Position numbers and translations under genes: made by a program
In this document: piece by piece, positions 35,593-43,420 of the stretch
Position numbering within the stretch: the stretch's first letter is position 1
How the letters are laid out: each line of letters opens with the position of its first letter
Notes under the pieces: model-generated
Seen by the model: the letters and a program-made list of their open reading frames with translations, nothing else
Database searches by the model: none
What the model was told of the DNA's origin: nothing
Assembly: GCA_025350695.1 (NCBI GenBank)
Contig: JANXXI010000168.1
Coordinates: 1 to 55,631 of the forward strand
DNA: 55,631 nt
Source: Acidobacteriota bacterium
Lineage (GTDB): Bacteria; Acidobacteriota; Terriglobia; Bryobacterales; Bryobacteraceae
Direction of reading: 5' to 3'

Positions 35593-35824
35593 GGTATCAA
35601 GATCACTTTATAGGGCGTAGGTCGGATTTTAGCGCGCTCCCAGCATCCGCCGCCCATCTCAAAAATCCCCTTTCAAACCGTGGGTGCGGTTTCTGGCGCG
35701 GGGATTTCAGGGAATGGCGCACGCTTAATACCTGCGAACTTGAATCACCATCGATTTTATGCCCACTTGGAACCGCCCAGTCAGCAACTTACGTCCGGTC
35801 CACTTCGGAAACCCTTGAGGCTGA
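35593..35824. other. Intergenic region before the hypothetical gene
   Basis: No gene is supported. The last 90 bp (from CGAACTTGAATC at 35735) are conserved, at the same distance from an ATG, at 40202-40291, so this leader travels with the following gene family. Confidence 0.5.
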
Positions 35825-36256
35825 ATGAAAGAATTTGATTACGGGCGACGTAACAGCCGCCCTTCTCTACTTCAAACTAAGGAGTCCGAAGCCCATATCA
35901 AACAAGCTGTTCTGCTGACTGAAGACGACCGACAAGAATGGCAAGCCCTCATTTCCGCGTATGAGTACGAACTCCGCCCCGCTACCCCCGTTGAGCGCAC
36001 TCTTTTCGACATGCTAGTCCTCGCCGCGTGGGACATTCAACGGGCCAATCGACTCGAAGCAGCGATGGCCAACAACGGAATCGACCCGGTACTTTCCAGC
36101 GAGCCAGACGCGAAACAGCTCGACCGCATCGGCACCTACCGCGCCGAGCGGACTTCCCATAAGTCTCACAAGGAGTTACGAGCCCTGATCGCCGCCCGGC
36201 GACCTCTGACAGTAGTTGTGAAAAACGAACCCAAATTTGTGGAGGCCAATCGGTAG
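35825..36256 (+). CDS. Hypothetical protein of a family with a broken copy in this window
   Basis: A 143-residue soluble protein without signal or known catalytic motif. The central part, YEYELRPATPVERTLFDMLVLAAWDIQRAN split as YEYELRPATPVERTLFDMLV and LAAWDIQRAN, is helical; TYRAERTSHKSHKELRALIA follows near the C-terminus. I believe such proteins occur in many copies in acidobacterial genomes (memory, unverified). A degenerate copy with the same 90-bp leader lies at 40202-40403. It sits just inside the left 95-bp repeat. Confidence 0.65.
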   Translation: MKEFDYGRRNSRPSLLQTKESEAHIKQAVLLTEDDRQEWQALISAYEYELRPATPVERTLFDMLVLAAWDIQRANRLEAAMANNGIDPVLSSEPDAKQLDRIGTYRAERTSHKSHKELRALIAARRPLTVVVKNEPKFVEANR

Positions 36257-36430
36257 GGCAGCACCCGGCCGGGGCGTCCACCGGAGCAGCCAGCGCCCGT
36301 CGCGCTTTCCGCCAACTTCATTTTGAAAACGAAGCCAATTCGGCGCAGGTGCGGAATCATGACCACATTTTGTGAAATCTGTGGGACACGTTGTAGGTAT
36401 TAAAGCAAGCCCTAAAGTAGGGCAGAGGGG

Positions 36431-36475
36431 TAGGAATAATCCTAGTTGACTATGCCCCCCCCTTATCACTTATTC
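36431..36475 (+). promoter_or_regulatory. Probable promoter with an upstream palindromic box
   Basis: TTGACT (36446-36451) and TATTCT (36470-36475) are 18 nt apart. Directly upstream is TAGGA-ATAA-TCCTA (36431-36444), a 5-bp inverted repeat that could bind an activator. It would drive the two secreted-protein genes that follow, with a leader of about 70 nt. The rest of the 36257-36551 gap shows nothing else. Confidence 0.45.
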
Positions 36476-36551
36476 TCAGGCATCAGTCGGAGCCGAAAAA
36501 CGGAGCTAATTAAGAAATATGATTCAAATATATTCAGCAATGGGATAGCGA

Positions 36552-37253
36552 ATGCACTGCTCAAAACGCTTAATTCGCCACTTTTTCGCAGCCGCTCTGT
36601 CGCTCGGGCTTCTGGCAGCCCAATCCCCACAGGCCAACAACTCCGTCAAGATCAAGGACGAAGAAGGCAAGAACGTACCCAATCCCACCGTCCAACTCCT
36701 CCACACCACCGACGATTCCAAATCGAAAAAGGGCGACGGAGACGGCAACGGCGATTTCGCACCCGCCAATCTGGCCGACGGCGACTACAAAGTCTGCATC
36801 AACATGCCCGGCACTATGTTCATAAATCCCTGCCTGTGGAAAAACAATCCACCCACCGTCAACGTAAAGAACGGCAAGCTCCCCGGAAATTTCAGCGTCA
36901 CCGCCGAACGCGGCGTCACATACAAAATCCACGTTAACGATCAGTTCGGAAACCTGATCCCCGGCCCCGGCCAGCCGCAAACCAACGCCCTCCGGTCCCA
37001 AATCACCAGTGAATCCAAGTTCCCGTTCCCCATGCGGCTCGTCCGCCGCAACGCCCGCGGCCTCGATTACGAACTAACCGTTCCCTTCGATTCCGACATA
37101 AACCTTTCGCTAAGAGGCGCACCCGTCGTCGTATCCATCAACAACGGCGCCAAGGTGGACGCCTCCAAAACCGGCGCCGCCGCCTCGCTCCGTGTGCCCA
37201 AGGGAACAACTCCCAACGTGCTGCGGGTGGATGTGCACGATGTGGCCAAGTAA
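36552..37253 (+). CDS. Hypothetical secreted protein
   Basis: A 233-residue exported protein with a signal peptide (MHCSKRLIRHFFAAALSLGLLAA). The first mature domain (about 28-118) resembles a carboxypeptidase-regulatory/SpaA-like beta sandwich (VKIKDEEGKNVPNPTVQLL). A second beta-rich part follows (residues 120-233). There is no catalytic motif. The next gene begins 31 nt downstream, so they are probably co-transcribed and both products are secreted. Confidence 0.75.
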   Translation: MHCSKRLIRHFFAAALSLGLLAAQSPQANNSVKIKDEEGKNVPNPTVQLLHTTDDSKSKKGDGDGNGDFAPANLADGDYKVCINMPGTMFINPCLWKNNPPTVNVKNGKLPGNFSVTAERGVTYKIHVNDQFGNLIPGPGQPQTNALRSQITSESKFPFPMRLVRRNARGLDYELTVPFDSDINLSLRGAPVVVSINNGAKVDASKTGAAASLRVPKGTTPNVLRVDVHDVAK

Positions 37254-37284
37254 CGCCATGGCAACTCAAGGAAAACCATTCACC

Positions 37285-38886
37285 ATGCAAAAAACAAAGG
37301 GATTGCTAATCATCGCGCTCGCCGCCTTAGCCGCCGTCCACGCCCAAACCGGCGTTACAGCCACCACCGTCCCCGTCTTTGTCGAAGACTTCGAGGTCTA
37401 CAGCAGCTACACCTTCGTGAAGCCGGGAACCAGCACCGCCACGAATACCAATCTATACGCCGAAGGCAATTACACCATCATTGCCAACCCCATTTACAGC
37501 CATAATCTGTACGCCAGCTTCCCGGACCACAGCGGCACAGGCAAGATGTTGGTCGCCAACGGCAAACCCGCCACCGCAGGTCTGCCCGATAACGTCTGGT
37601 CCCGCAAAATTTCCGGCCTAACCAGAGGCGCAAGCTACAAAGCAAAGTTTTACGCCACTAGTGTATATGCAGCCAATCCCGCTCAACTCCAATTCCGCGT
37701 AAACACCACGACTCTTACCGGAACTCTCACCCTGCAAGCGGGCACTACTGGCGTCTGGGAATCGCTCGAAGTCACCTTCACCGCCCCAGCCTCGGAGTTC
37801 ATCCTCACCATCCGCGACCTCAACACCGGAGCCGGCGGTAACGATTTCGCCATCGACGACATCAGCATTTCCGACGCCGCCAACGCCGCTACCGTCTACT
37901 TCCTTGAAAACTTCGAATACGAAAGCGGCTACGATTTCGTGCAGCCAGGTGTTTCCCAAGCCAACCCCAACGGCAATCTGACGCCCGAAGGCAACTACAC
38001 CATCGATACCAGCGCCAGCAACAGTCACAACCTGTTCAACTCCTTCCCCGACCACACTTCAGGCAGCGGAAAAATGATGATCGTCAACGGAGCTACCGAC
38101 GCCGCTCACCAGTACATCTGGTCGCGGCAAGTTAAGGATCTCGACACAACCAAATCCTACTCACTCCAGGCCTTCGCCGCCTCAGCCTATTCCAGCGGAG
38201 CCCAGGCAAGCTTGGAATTCCGGGTAAAGCAAAACGGAGCCTGGACGCCCCTGCCCGGCGTCGTCAACGTACAAGCTGCCGCCCCAACCACGCAGGACGG
38301 ATGGACCACCATCGCGGCAACTTTCACGCCTACTTCCTCCACCGTCATTTTCGGCATTTTCGACACCAGCACCGCCGCCGGTGGAAACGATTTCGTGCTG
38401 GACGACATCCAACTGTGCAAGGGTGCCTGCGCCAACGTGTCGGTCAACAGCATATCGCCCATTTCCGGTACCGGCTTGCCGCAGAAGTTCACCTACGTGT
38501 TCAAGGGCGCGACCTCCATCGCCAGCGGGCATCTGCTGTTGAATACCAGCCCTACTGAAAATAATGCCGGTTGTGCGGTGGAGTTCGTCCGGGCAACCAA
38601 CCTGTTCCGAATGGTATATGTACCCAGCCAAAGCGGCGCCGCGCAGTCGTCGGGAACGCTCGTTACGGATCAGTGCACTTTGAAACTGGCAACGTCCACG
38701 ATCCAAGCCAGTGGCAATACTCTAACCGTGGCTATTGACGTCACCTTTGCGAACCCGGCAACAACATCCAATGGCCCTCTCGGGCAGCTGTTCAACTATG
38801 TCCAACTGGTAAGCACCACAGGACAGACTCTGCCCGATTGGTACCCTCAGGATACACAGGAACTGGCGGCCCAACCTTTCCAGTGA
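37285..38886 (+). CDS. Secreted protein with two duplicated beta domains and an acidobacterial C-terminal repeat domain
   Basis: A 533-residue exported protein starting at ATG 37285, where the signal peptide MQKTKGLLIIALAALAAVHA begins behind AAGGAAAA. Two homologous domains follow: residues about 27-200 (EDFEVYSSYTFVKPGTST, LYAEGNYTI, ASFPDHSGTGKML) and 203-375 (ENFEYESGYDFVQPGVS, LTPEGNYTI, NSFPDHTSGSGKMM). Each ends in a GGNDFAIDDI/GGNDFVLDDI strand, like a carbohydrate-binding jelly roll. The last 150 residues (VNSISPISGTGLPQKFTYVF onward) resemble a repeat domain common in acidobacterial surface proteins. Binding of extracellular polysaccharide is a guess. Confidence 0.78.
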   Translation: MQKTKGLLIIALAALAAVHAQTGVTATTVPVFVEDFEVYSSYTFVKPGTSTATNTNLYAEGNYTIIANPIYSHNLYASFPDHSGTGKMLVANGKPATAGLPDNVWSRKISGLTRGASYKAKFYATSVYAANPAQLQFRVNTTTLTGTLTLQAGTTGVWESLEVTFTAPASEFILTIRDLNTGAGGNDFAIDDISISDAANAATVYFLENFEYESGYDFVQPGVSQANPNGNLTPEGNYTIDTSASNSHNLFNSFPDHTSGSGKMMIVNGATDAAHQYIWSRQVKDLDTTKSYSLQAFAASAYSSGAQASLEFRVKQNGAWTPLPGVVNVQAAAPTTQDGWTTIAATFTPTSSTVIFGIFDTSTAAGGNDFVLDDIQLCKGACANVSVNSISPISGTGLPQKFTYVFKGATSIASGHLLLNTSPTENNAGCAVEFVRATNLFRMVYVPSQSGAAQSSGTLVTDQCTLKLATSTIQASGNTLTVAIDVTFANPATTSNGPLGQLFNYVQLVSTTGQTLPDWYPQDTQELAAQPFQ

Positions 38887-39371
38887 CTCAGACTCTGGAC
38901 GAGGCATTATCTTATGGAACTTCGCCCGGAGGAATCCCATTCCTAAACCCATTGAGGATGAGTTGGGATCCACGATCAGTCAACTATCAGTGGTTTGCCG
39001 CGTCGGGTACATCTTGCAATAATGCGGTCCGGCTGGTTAGTTGGCCTTTAAACAACTTGCCAGGCTACATCAGCAATGGTTGTAGAGACTTGTCCGACGC
39101 GAGAAGCGATGGTGCGGTTTGCCACCAAAGCGCCGTCGTGACTTATCCCGCCAGTGCTGACATATTCGTGCCTGTAGGTTTTGTCCCATCACAACGCTTC
39201 CACGACCCGAATCATCAGTTTCGCCATTCAGAGGATATTTCGCTTCAAATAACTGCACTTAGTTCGTATGGCCCATTAATGTGTGGTAACGTTGGGTCCC
39301 AATCGCTAAGGGATCCTGATCCCCAGTCAGCCCTATTTGTACAACTTGTGGAGTTTCTAAATGTTTTGTAA
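38838..39371 (+). CDS. Hypothetical Cys-containing protein, doubtful
   Basis: An open frame of 177 codons that begins inside the last 49 bp of the preceding gene (a later start at about 38958 is also possible) and overlaps the next gene by 11 bp. It has no signal peptide and no recognised domain; five or six cysteines are spread through it. Local base composition is poorer in GC than the neighbours. Tight coupling to the next gene supports translation, but it may equally be a decayed or chance frame. Confidence 0.35.
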   Translation: MVPSGYTGTGGPTFPVTQTLDEALSYGTSPGGIPFLNPLRMSWDPRSVNYQWFAASGTSCNNAVRLVSWPLNNLPGYISNGCRDLSDARSDGAVCHQSAVVTYPASADIFVPVGFVPSQRFHDPNHQFRHSEDISLQITALSSYGPLMCGNVGSQSLRDPDPQSALFVQLVEFLNVL

Positions 39372-40119
39372 ACTTTATAATAAGCCGCGTTTCACCGTAT
39401 TCGTCATCCTCGCATCTATCCGATGTAATGCTCAGGACCCCAACCTTATGAGCCCTAACCTTACAGATATTCTTAGGAAACCAGAGGAGTACCAACGAAC
39501 CTTTGTTGCGGATTACCTTAATTCCCCATCTTGCAATGTTGAGGGGTATCCTCGGACTTCTGACAATTGCGACGACTTCAGACTACTCATGAATAGCAAA
39601 AATTGGGTGCTTCCTATGGCGGAACATCAAATCAAAGAGTGGTTAATAGATCCTGACGCAAATAAGCAGCCCATCTGGAGAGTCACAAATACAATAGTTT
39701 TTGCCGGCACAATTGAAGCTCTTGAATTCGTAGCACGAGTATTCGCCAACACACCCGACTCAAGTAAATGGATTGAGGCCGGAATTACGTCAAAATTTGG
39801 ATGGAGAGACCCAAACTTCATAACAAAGTTCTACTATGCTCTCGAATCTAAAAACCCACTCATTCGACAAGTTGCTCAGGAAGTGATTCCTGCTAGATTG
39901 AAGGACATTGAAGGGGCAACTTTACACATTTGGGGGGCGGCATTGGTAGAGCGCTACCATGGCCAGCCGACCACACTTCAACTTCTCAAAGATCCGCTTG
40001 TCGATATCGGAAGGGTACACAGCGGTATTCATCCAGAGGAACTCAGGAAAACTCTCGCGAGCTATGCGAAGCAAGCCTATGAACGCAAAGAAGCTAATCG
40101 GGACAAAAAACCACGATAA
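39361..40119 (+). CDS. Hypothetical exported protein in low-GC DNA
   Basis: A 252-residue protein with a probable signal segment (MFCKLYNKPRFTVFVILASIRCNAQ, cleavage near residue 25). The mature part is mainly helical (IEALEFVARVFANTPDSSKW, NPLIRQVAQEVIPARL) and ends in a highly charged tail (YERKEANRDKKPR), loosely like a HEAT-type helical repeat. No family recognised. GC is visibly lower than in the surrounding genes, and it lies inside the repeat-bounded segment, so recent acquisition is likely. Confidence 0.6.
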   Translation: MFCKLYNKPRFTVFVILASIRCNAQDPNLMSPNLTDILRKPEEYQRTFVADYLNSPSCNVEGYPRTSDNCDDFRLLMNSKNWVLPMAEHQIKEWLIDPDANKQPIWRVTNTIVFAGTIEALEFVARVFANTPDSSKWIEAGITSKFGWRDPNFITKFYYALESKNPLIRQVAQEVIPARLKDIEGATLHIWGAALVERYHGQPTTLQLLKDPLVDIGRVHSGIHPEELRKTLASYAKQAYERKEANRDKKPR

Positions 40120-40201
40120 ACCTATGGATGGTAATCGCAAACCGCATCGTCGTGGGTTACACACCGGATCTGGCGAAGCGGGAATAGATCTGGGCGTCTG
40201 G

Positions 40202-40403
40202 CGAACTTGAATCCCAACCGGTTTCGTGCTCTCTTCGACACGCCCCGTCATCAACTTACCTCCACCCCGCTTCCGCAACCCCTGCCGCTCCATGAAACAA
40301 TTTGACCACGGGCGGCGATTCCAATTCGGAATCAGCCGCCTCTCTATTTCAACGTTAAGAAACTCGAAACCATGGCCGCGCGCAAAACGAAGCCAATAGA
40401 TCA
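40202..40403 (+). pseudogene. Degenerate copy of the hypothetical gene at 35825
   Basis: From CGAACTTGAATC at 40202 this matches 35735 onward. The ATG lies exactly 90 bp later in both copies, and the peptide begins MKQFDHGRR against MKEFDYGRR. After about 10 codons the frame diverges and stops early, at TAG near 40401, so the rest of the 143-residue protein is missing. Confidence 0.7.
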
Positions 40404-40472
40404 ATGCGTCTTCTCGGACGCACCACGATTTTGATGTATCCGCCAAGGCCCCCTTATGAAAATGACGGGTTC

Positions 40473-40772
40473 ATGGAGACAATCAGGCGGGCTCTTTGAG
40501 CCTCACGGACAAAACTGGCCTCGTGGACTTTGCGCACGGCTTGAACGGCTTGGTGTGGAATTAATCTCCACCGGCGGCACGGCAAAAAGCGATTCAAGAC
40601 GCGGGTATTCCAGTGAAGGATGTTGCCGAAGTGACGGGCTTTCCTGAGATGTTGGATGGCCGCGTAAAGACCATTCATCCACGCGTGGCGAGGGGATTTC
40701 TTGCCATACGTGGGAAGGCCGAGCATATGGTTGCCATCGCGGCGCATGGAATCAGCCTATCGACATGGTGGT
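40473..40772 (+). pseudogene. purH: Frameshifted N-terminal fragment of purH
   Basis: Three reading-frame pieces reconstruct the start of the bifunctional AICAR transformylase/IMP cyclohydrolase: METIRRAL, then SLTDKTGLVDFAHGLN, then [33 protein letters not shown] and [20 protein letters not shown], ending at PIDMVV after another one-base shift. About 100 codons of the IMP-cyclohydrolase (MGS-like) domain are present, with at least three frameshifts, and the remainder of the roughly 520-residue enzyme is absent. It stops exactly where the second 95-bp repeat begins. Confidence 0.88.
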
Positions 40773-40860
40773 TTTTCGAGGTGGTCGGAAGCCGCGATTC
40801 AACATGGGCGCTACTTCAATTGGTTTGACTACTAGGATACAACGAGGCGGGCCGTGTGCC
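40766..40860 (+). repeat. 95-bp direct repeat, copy 2
   Basis: Direct copy of 35497-35592 with a few substitutions and two compensating indels. It begins at the DMVV codons of the purH relic and ends 10 bp before the stop of the N-formylglutamate amidohydrolase gene. Confidence 0.85.
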
Positions 40861-40869
40861 GCTAGCAGT

Positions 40870-41601
40870 TCACGTCCGCTCTACCTGTCGCAGAGCCCGC
40901 GCGAAACGAACAGCCCAGCTACGCTGGTTAGCCGCGTCGGCGATCTCGTCCTGCCGGAATTCCACCTGGATGTGCGGCAATCCGCGGCGCAAGGCATGGT
41001 ACGGAGTACTGTAATCAACCTTCGGATCCAGATCGTAGGGTTGATTATCTCCTACAACAACGTCACCGCTCTGACGCAGAGCGGCAAGCACGATTTCGGT
41101 AAGGCTACGGTCCAGATAGCTGGATAGCGCAATTTGCCAGGGCCTTGACTCTTTTCCAAGCATCGGCGTCATGGAATGTATGGAGACCACCGTAGATTCG
41201 GCGCCCTTCGCTTCGCGTTGCAACAGCACGGATTCCACCGCGTCGTGATACGGATGGAACCAGAGCCTGATACGGGCCGCCTTGGCCGCTTCATTAAGAT
41301 GCAGGTTGCCGGGTATGACCGTTCCGTCGCTGGTCTCAGGGATGAGATCCGAAGCGTGAAGCTGGCGGTTGCAGTCGATGACCAATCTGGATACGCCGGA
41401 GAGGACGGCGGGGGCATCTAAAATATCCGAAAGCTCTTCCGTTACGCCAGCCGCGCCAATGTCCCACGCAATATGCCGCGCGAGTTCAGACTCAGGCAAT
41501 CCTAAATTCCGCAATTCCTCCGGAACAGCATTGCTCGCGTGATCGCAGAAGAGCAGGAAGCGGCTCTTCCCGTCGGCGCGGAGAATGCGAGGCTCCATCA
41601 T
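40870..41601 (-). CDS. N-formylglutamate amidohydrolase family protein
   Basis: A 243-residue cytosolic hydrolase of the FGase family. The conserved blocks are FLLFCDHASNAVPEEL, AWDIGAAGV, SRLVIDCNRQL, VVSIHSMTPML, and the C-terminal HIQVEFRQDEIADA. The His in CDHASN and others bind zinc in the family. Classic members hydrolyse N-formylglutamate to glutamate and formate, but relatives cleave other N-acyl-glutamates. Here no histidine-degradation genes are near. It is the last gene of the ATP-grasp/alpha-E/transglutaminase cluster, 7 nt behind the transglutaminase-like gene, suggesting it acts on an amide made or recycled by that system. Confidence 0.88.
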   Translation of the reverse strand: MMEPRILRADGKSRFLLFCDHASNAVPEELRNLGLPESELARHIAWDIGAAGVTEELSDILDAPAVLSGVSRLVIDCNRQLHASDLIPETSDGTVIPGNLHLNEAAKAARIRLWFHPYHDAVESVLLQREAKGAESTVVSIHSMTPMLGKESRPWQIALSSYLDRSLTEIVLAALRQSGDVVVGDNQPYDLDPKVDYSTPYHALRRGLPHIQVEFRQDEIADAANQRSWAVRFARALRQVERT

Positions 41602-41608
41602 TGTCTTC

Positions 41609-42478
41609 TCATCTCTCCGTTTCCGAAACCGTCACGGTCACGTCCATGCCAAGGAAGTCTTCCGCGGCTCCATCATAAGTGCCCCATAGAGGTAGGACTT
41701 GCGAGGCATCCCAAGCGACGGCGACGCGAATTAGATTCCGGTTCCCGATGATGTTGTTCGTGGGATCGAAGTCAATCCAGCCTGCACCAGGAAGATAGGC
41801 TTGCATCCAGGCATGGGTAGCTCCTCCACCCGCCAAACCAGAACTGTTGGGAACGAATATATATCCGCTGACAAATCGGGCCGCGACACCCAGTGACCGG
41901 GTTGCTTCTATCATAAGGACCGCAAAATCCCTGCAACTTCCTTTCTTGCTCTTCAAAGTCTGCGAGGGAGTTTGCACGCCTTTTTCCACGCGGCGGGTGT
42001 ACCGGAACTGGTCTCTAATCCCATTGGTTAAGGCGCGGAGCATTTTCATCGTTGCGGTAGTGCTTGAGGCATCGAGAAACTGTAATGCCCATTCACTCAC
42101 CTCCGGGTCTATTAAGTAAGAATGCGGCAACGCGCGCCCTAGATTGGCAAAATCTTCATCTGAATAATGGAATGGGTATGTTCGTGCGTATTCCTCAAGT
42201 GGGTACTCCGGCACGGAATTCTCGAAATGCTCCAGTGTTACCGTACTGTCGAATCGAAGTTCCGTGGTGGAGCCCTCAAACGTAGCCACAGCCACGGAGT
42301 TATCGAAAGGATCGTGCAGCCACCGCAATAAAACCGGCTGGGGTGTGATGACCAAACTGGTCTCTAGCAGCCGTAAATCGTGACTCGCGCGAGGACGGAA
42401 CAACATGCGATGTTCGCCTAGGCCAACCGGCGAGGCGTAACGGTAAGTTGTAGCATGTTTAACCGTGAGAAACGACAT
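41609..42478 (-). CDS. Transglutaminase-like cysteine peptidase/amidase (first type)
   Basis: A 289-residue protein with an N-terminal beta domain typical of bacterial transglutaminase-like proteins (VKHATTYRYASPVGLGEHRM, RPRASHDL) and a C-terminal core with the complete triad: Cys182 in KKGSCRDFAVLMI, His in GGGATHAWMQAYLPG, and Asp in WIDFDPTNNI. Members usually hydrolyse or transfer amides. Its start overlaps the stop of the upstream paralogue by one base (TGATG). Co-occurrence with ATP-grasp and alpha-E proteins is typical of predicted peptide-modification loci. Confidence 0.93.
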   Translation of the reverse strand: MSFLTVKHATTYRYASPVGLGEHRMLFRPRASHDLRLLETSLVITPQPVLLRWLHDPFDNSVAVATFEGSTTELRFDSTVTLEHFENSVPEYPLEEYARTYPFHYSDEDFANLGRALPHSYLIDPEVSEWALQFLDASSTTATMKMLRALTNGIRDQFRYTRRVEKGVQTPSQTLKSKKGSCRDFAVLMIEATRSLGVAARFVSGYIFVPNSSGLAGGGATHAWMQAYLPGAGWIDFDPTNNIIGNRNLIRVAVAWDASQVLPLWGTYDGAAEDFLGMDVTVTVSETER

Positions 42479-43314
42479 CAGGAGGCTGATCCGCCAGCGG
42501 CTTCGCTACTTTGGATTTCATCGGTCCACACCCTGAAACTTTCCAAAGTGTTGGGACCAAAAGTTGTCGCAATGGCGACGTCGGCCGCATCACGGCCTCG
42601 CGCCATTAGGATGCGCCCTATGCGCGGAGTGTTGTTACGGGGGTCAAAGCGATGCCAACGACCGTCGATCCAGGCCTCAAACCAAGCCGCGAAATCACCC
42701 GGAGGGTACGGCAGTGGAGTGCCTAAATCGCTAAGATAACCAGTGCAATAGCGTGCCGGAATATTCATGCAGCGGCAGAATGCGATAGCCAGATGCGCAT
42801 AGTCCCGGCAGACACCGGTCCCTTCGTTGAAAGCCTCAGAGGCGCTTCTGCTGGCGCGGGCGTTCTGGTAGTTGAAAACAATATGGTTGTGAACGTAGTT
42901 ACAGATCGCCTGCACCCGCGGGTAGCCGGGAGTCGTGCCGCTAAAGAGGCCCCACGCGGTGTGCGATAACAAATCGGTCTCGCAATAGCGGCTTCCCAGC
43001 AGGAATACAAGGGTTTCCGCGGGCAGATCTTCCACAGCGTCCTGAGTATTAGCGGACAAAACTTCATCCGGCTCGCCGCTGTCTCTGACAGTGGCGTTAG
43101 CCCTAAGACACAGCCGGCCCGCGGGAGCGAGGATTCGATGGCACTGATTTCCAAACCCGTCACGGTAGCGGCTTATGGGAATTGAAGGTTCGGTCCTCAA
43201 CTGATCAGGGACGATTAGATCGGACGCACGGGAATCGTGCACATTCAGGACCAGTATGATCGGCGTGGGCTGGGGGAAAGTATATATAATTTCGTAACCA
43301 GTTCTAAACAGCAT
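42478..43314 (-). CDS. Transglutaminase-like protein (second type) lacking the usual catalytic His
   Basis: A 278-residue paralogue. Cys169 (TGVCRDYAHLAI) and the Asp of HRFDPRNN (Asp224) are present, but the HAW motif reads FAAW, with Ala209 in the place of the His. The C-terminal NTPRIGRILMARGRDAADVA block is characteristic of this subfamily, in which I recall Ser also occurs at that position. It may be inactive, use another base, or act as a partner of the active paralogue encoded just downstream. Confidence 0.88.
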   Translation of the reverse strand: MLFRTGYEIIYTFPQPTPIILVLNVHDSRASDLIVPDQLRTEPSIPISRYRDGFGNQCHRILAPAGRLCLRANATVRDSGEPDEVLSANTQDAVEDLPAETLVFLLGSRYCETDLLSHTAWGLFSGTTPGYPRVQAICNYVHNHIVFNYQNARASRSASEAFNEGTGVCRDYAHLAIAFCRCMNIPARYCTGYLSDLGTPLPYPPGDFAAWFEAWIDGRWHRFDPRNNTPRIGRILMARGRDAADVAIATTFGPNTLESFRVWTDEIQSSEAAGGSAS

Positions 43315-43420
43315 TAAATTACCTTATTGATCAATTTTTTCTTCTCTAAGTTTAACAGGGCCATCCATCGGACACCGTCCAATTCTGAGAGAGCCTTATG
43401 TATGCCGAAGTTGTTTCAGA

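Noticed and set aside
40454-41127. Open frames spanning the purH relic and the antisense of the FGase gene
   Set aside because: They join relic, repeat and antisense pieces; no continuous family match exists.
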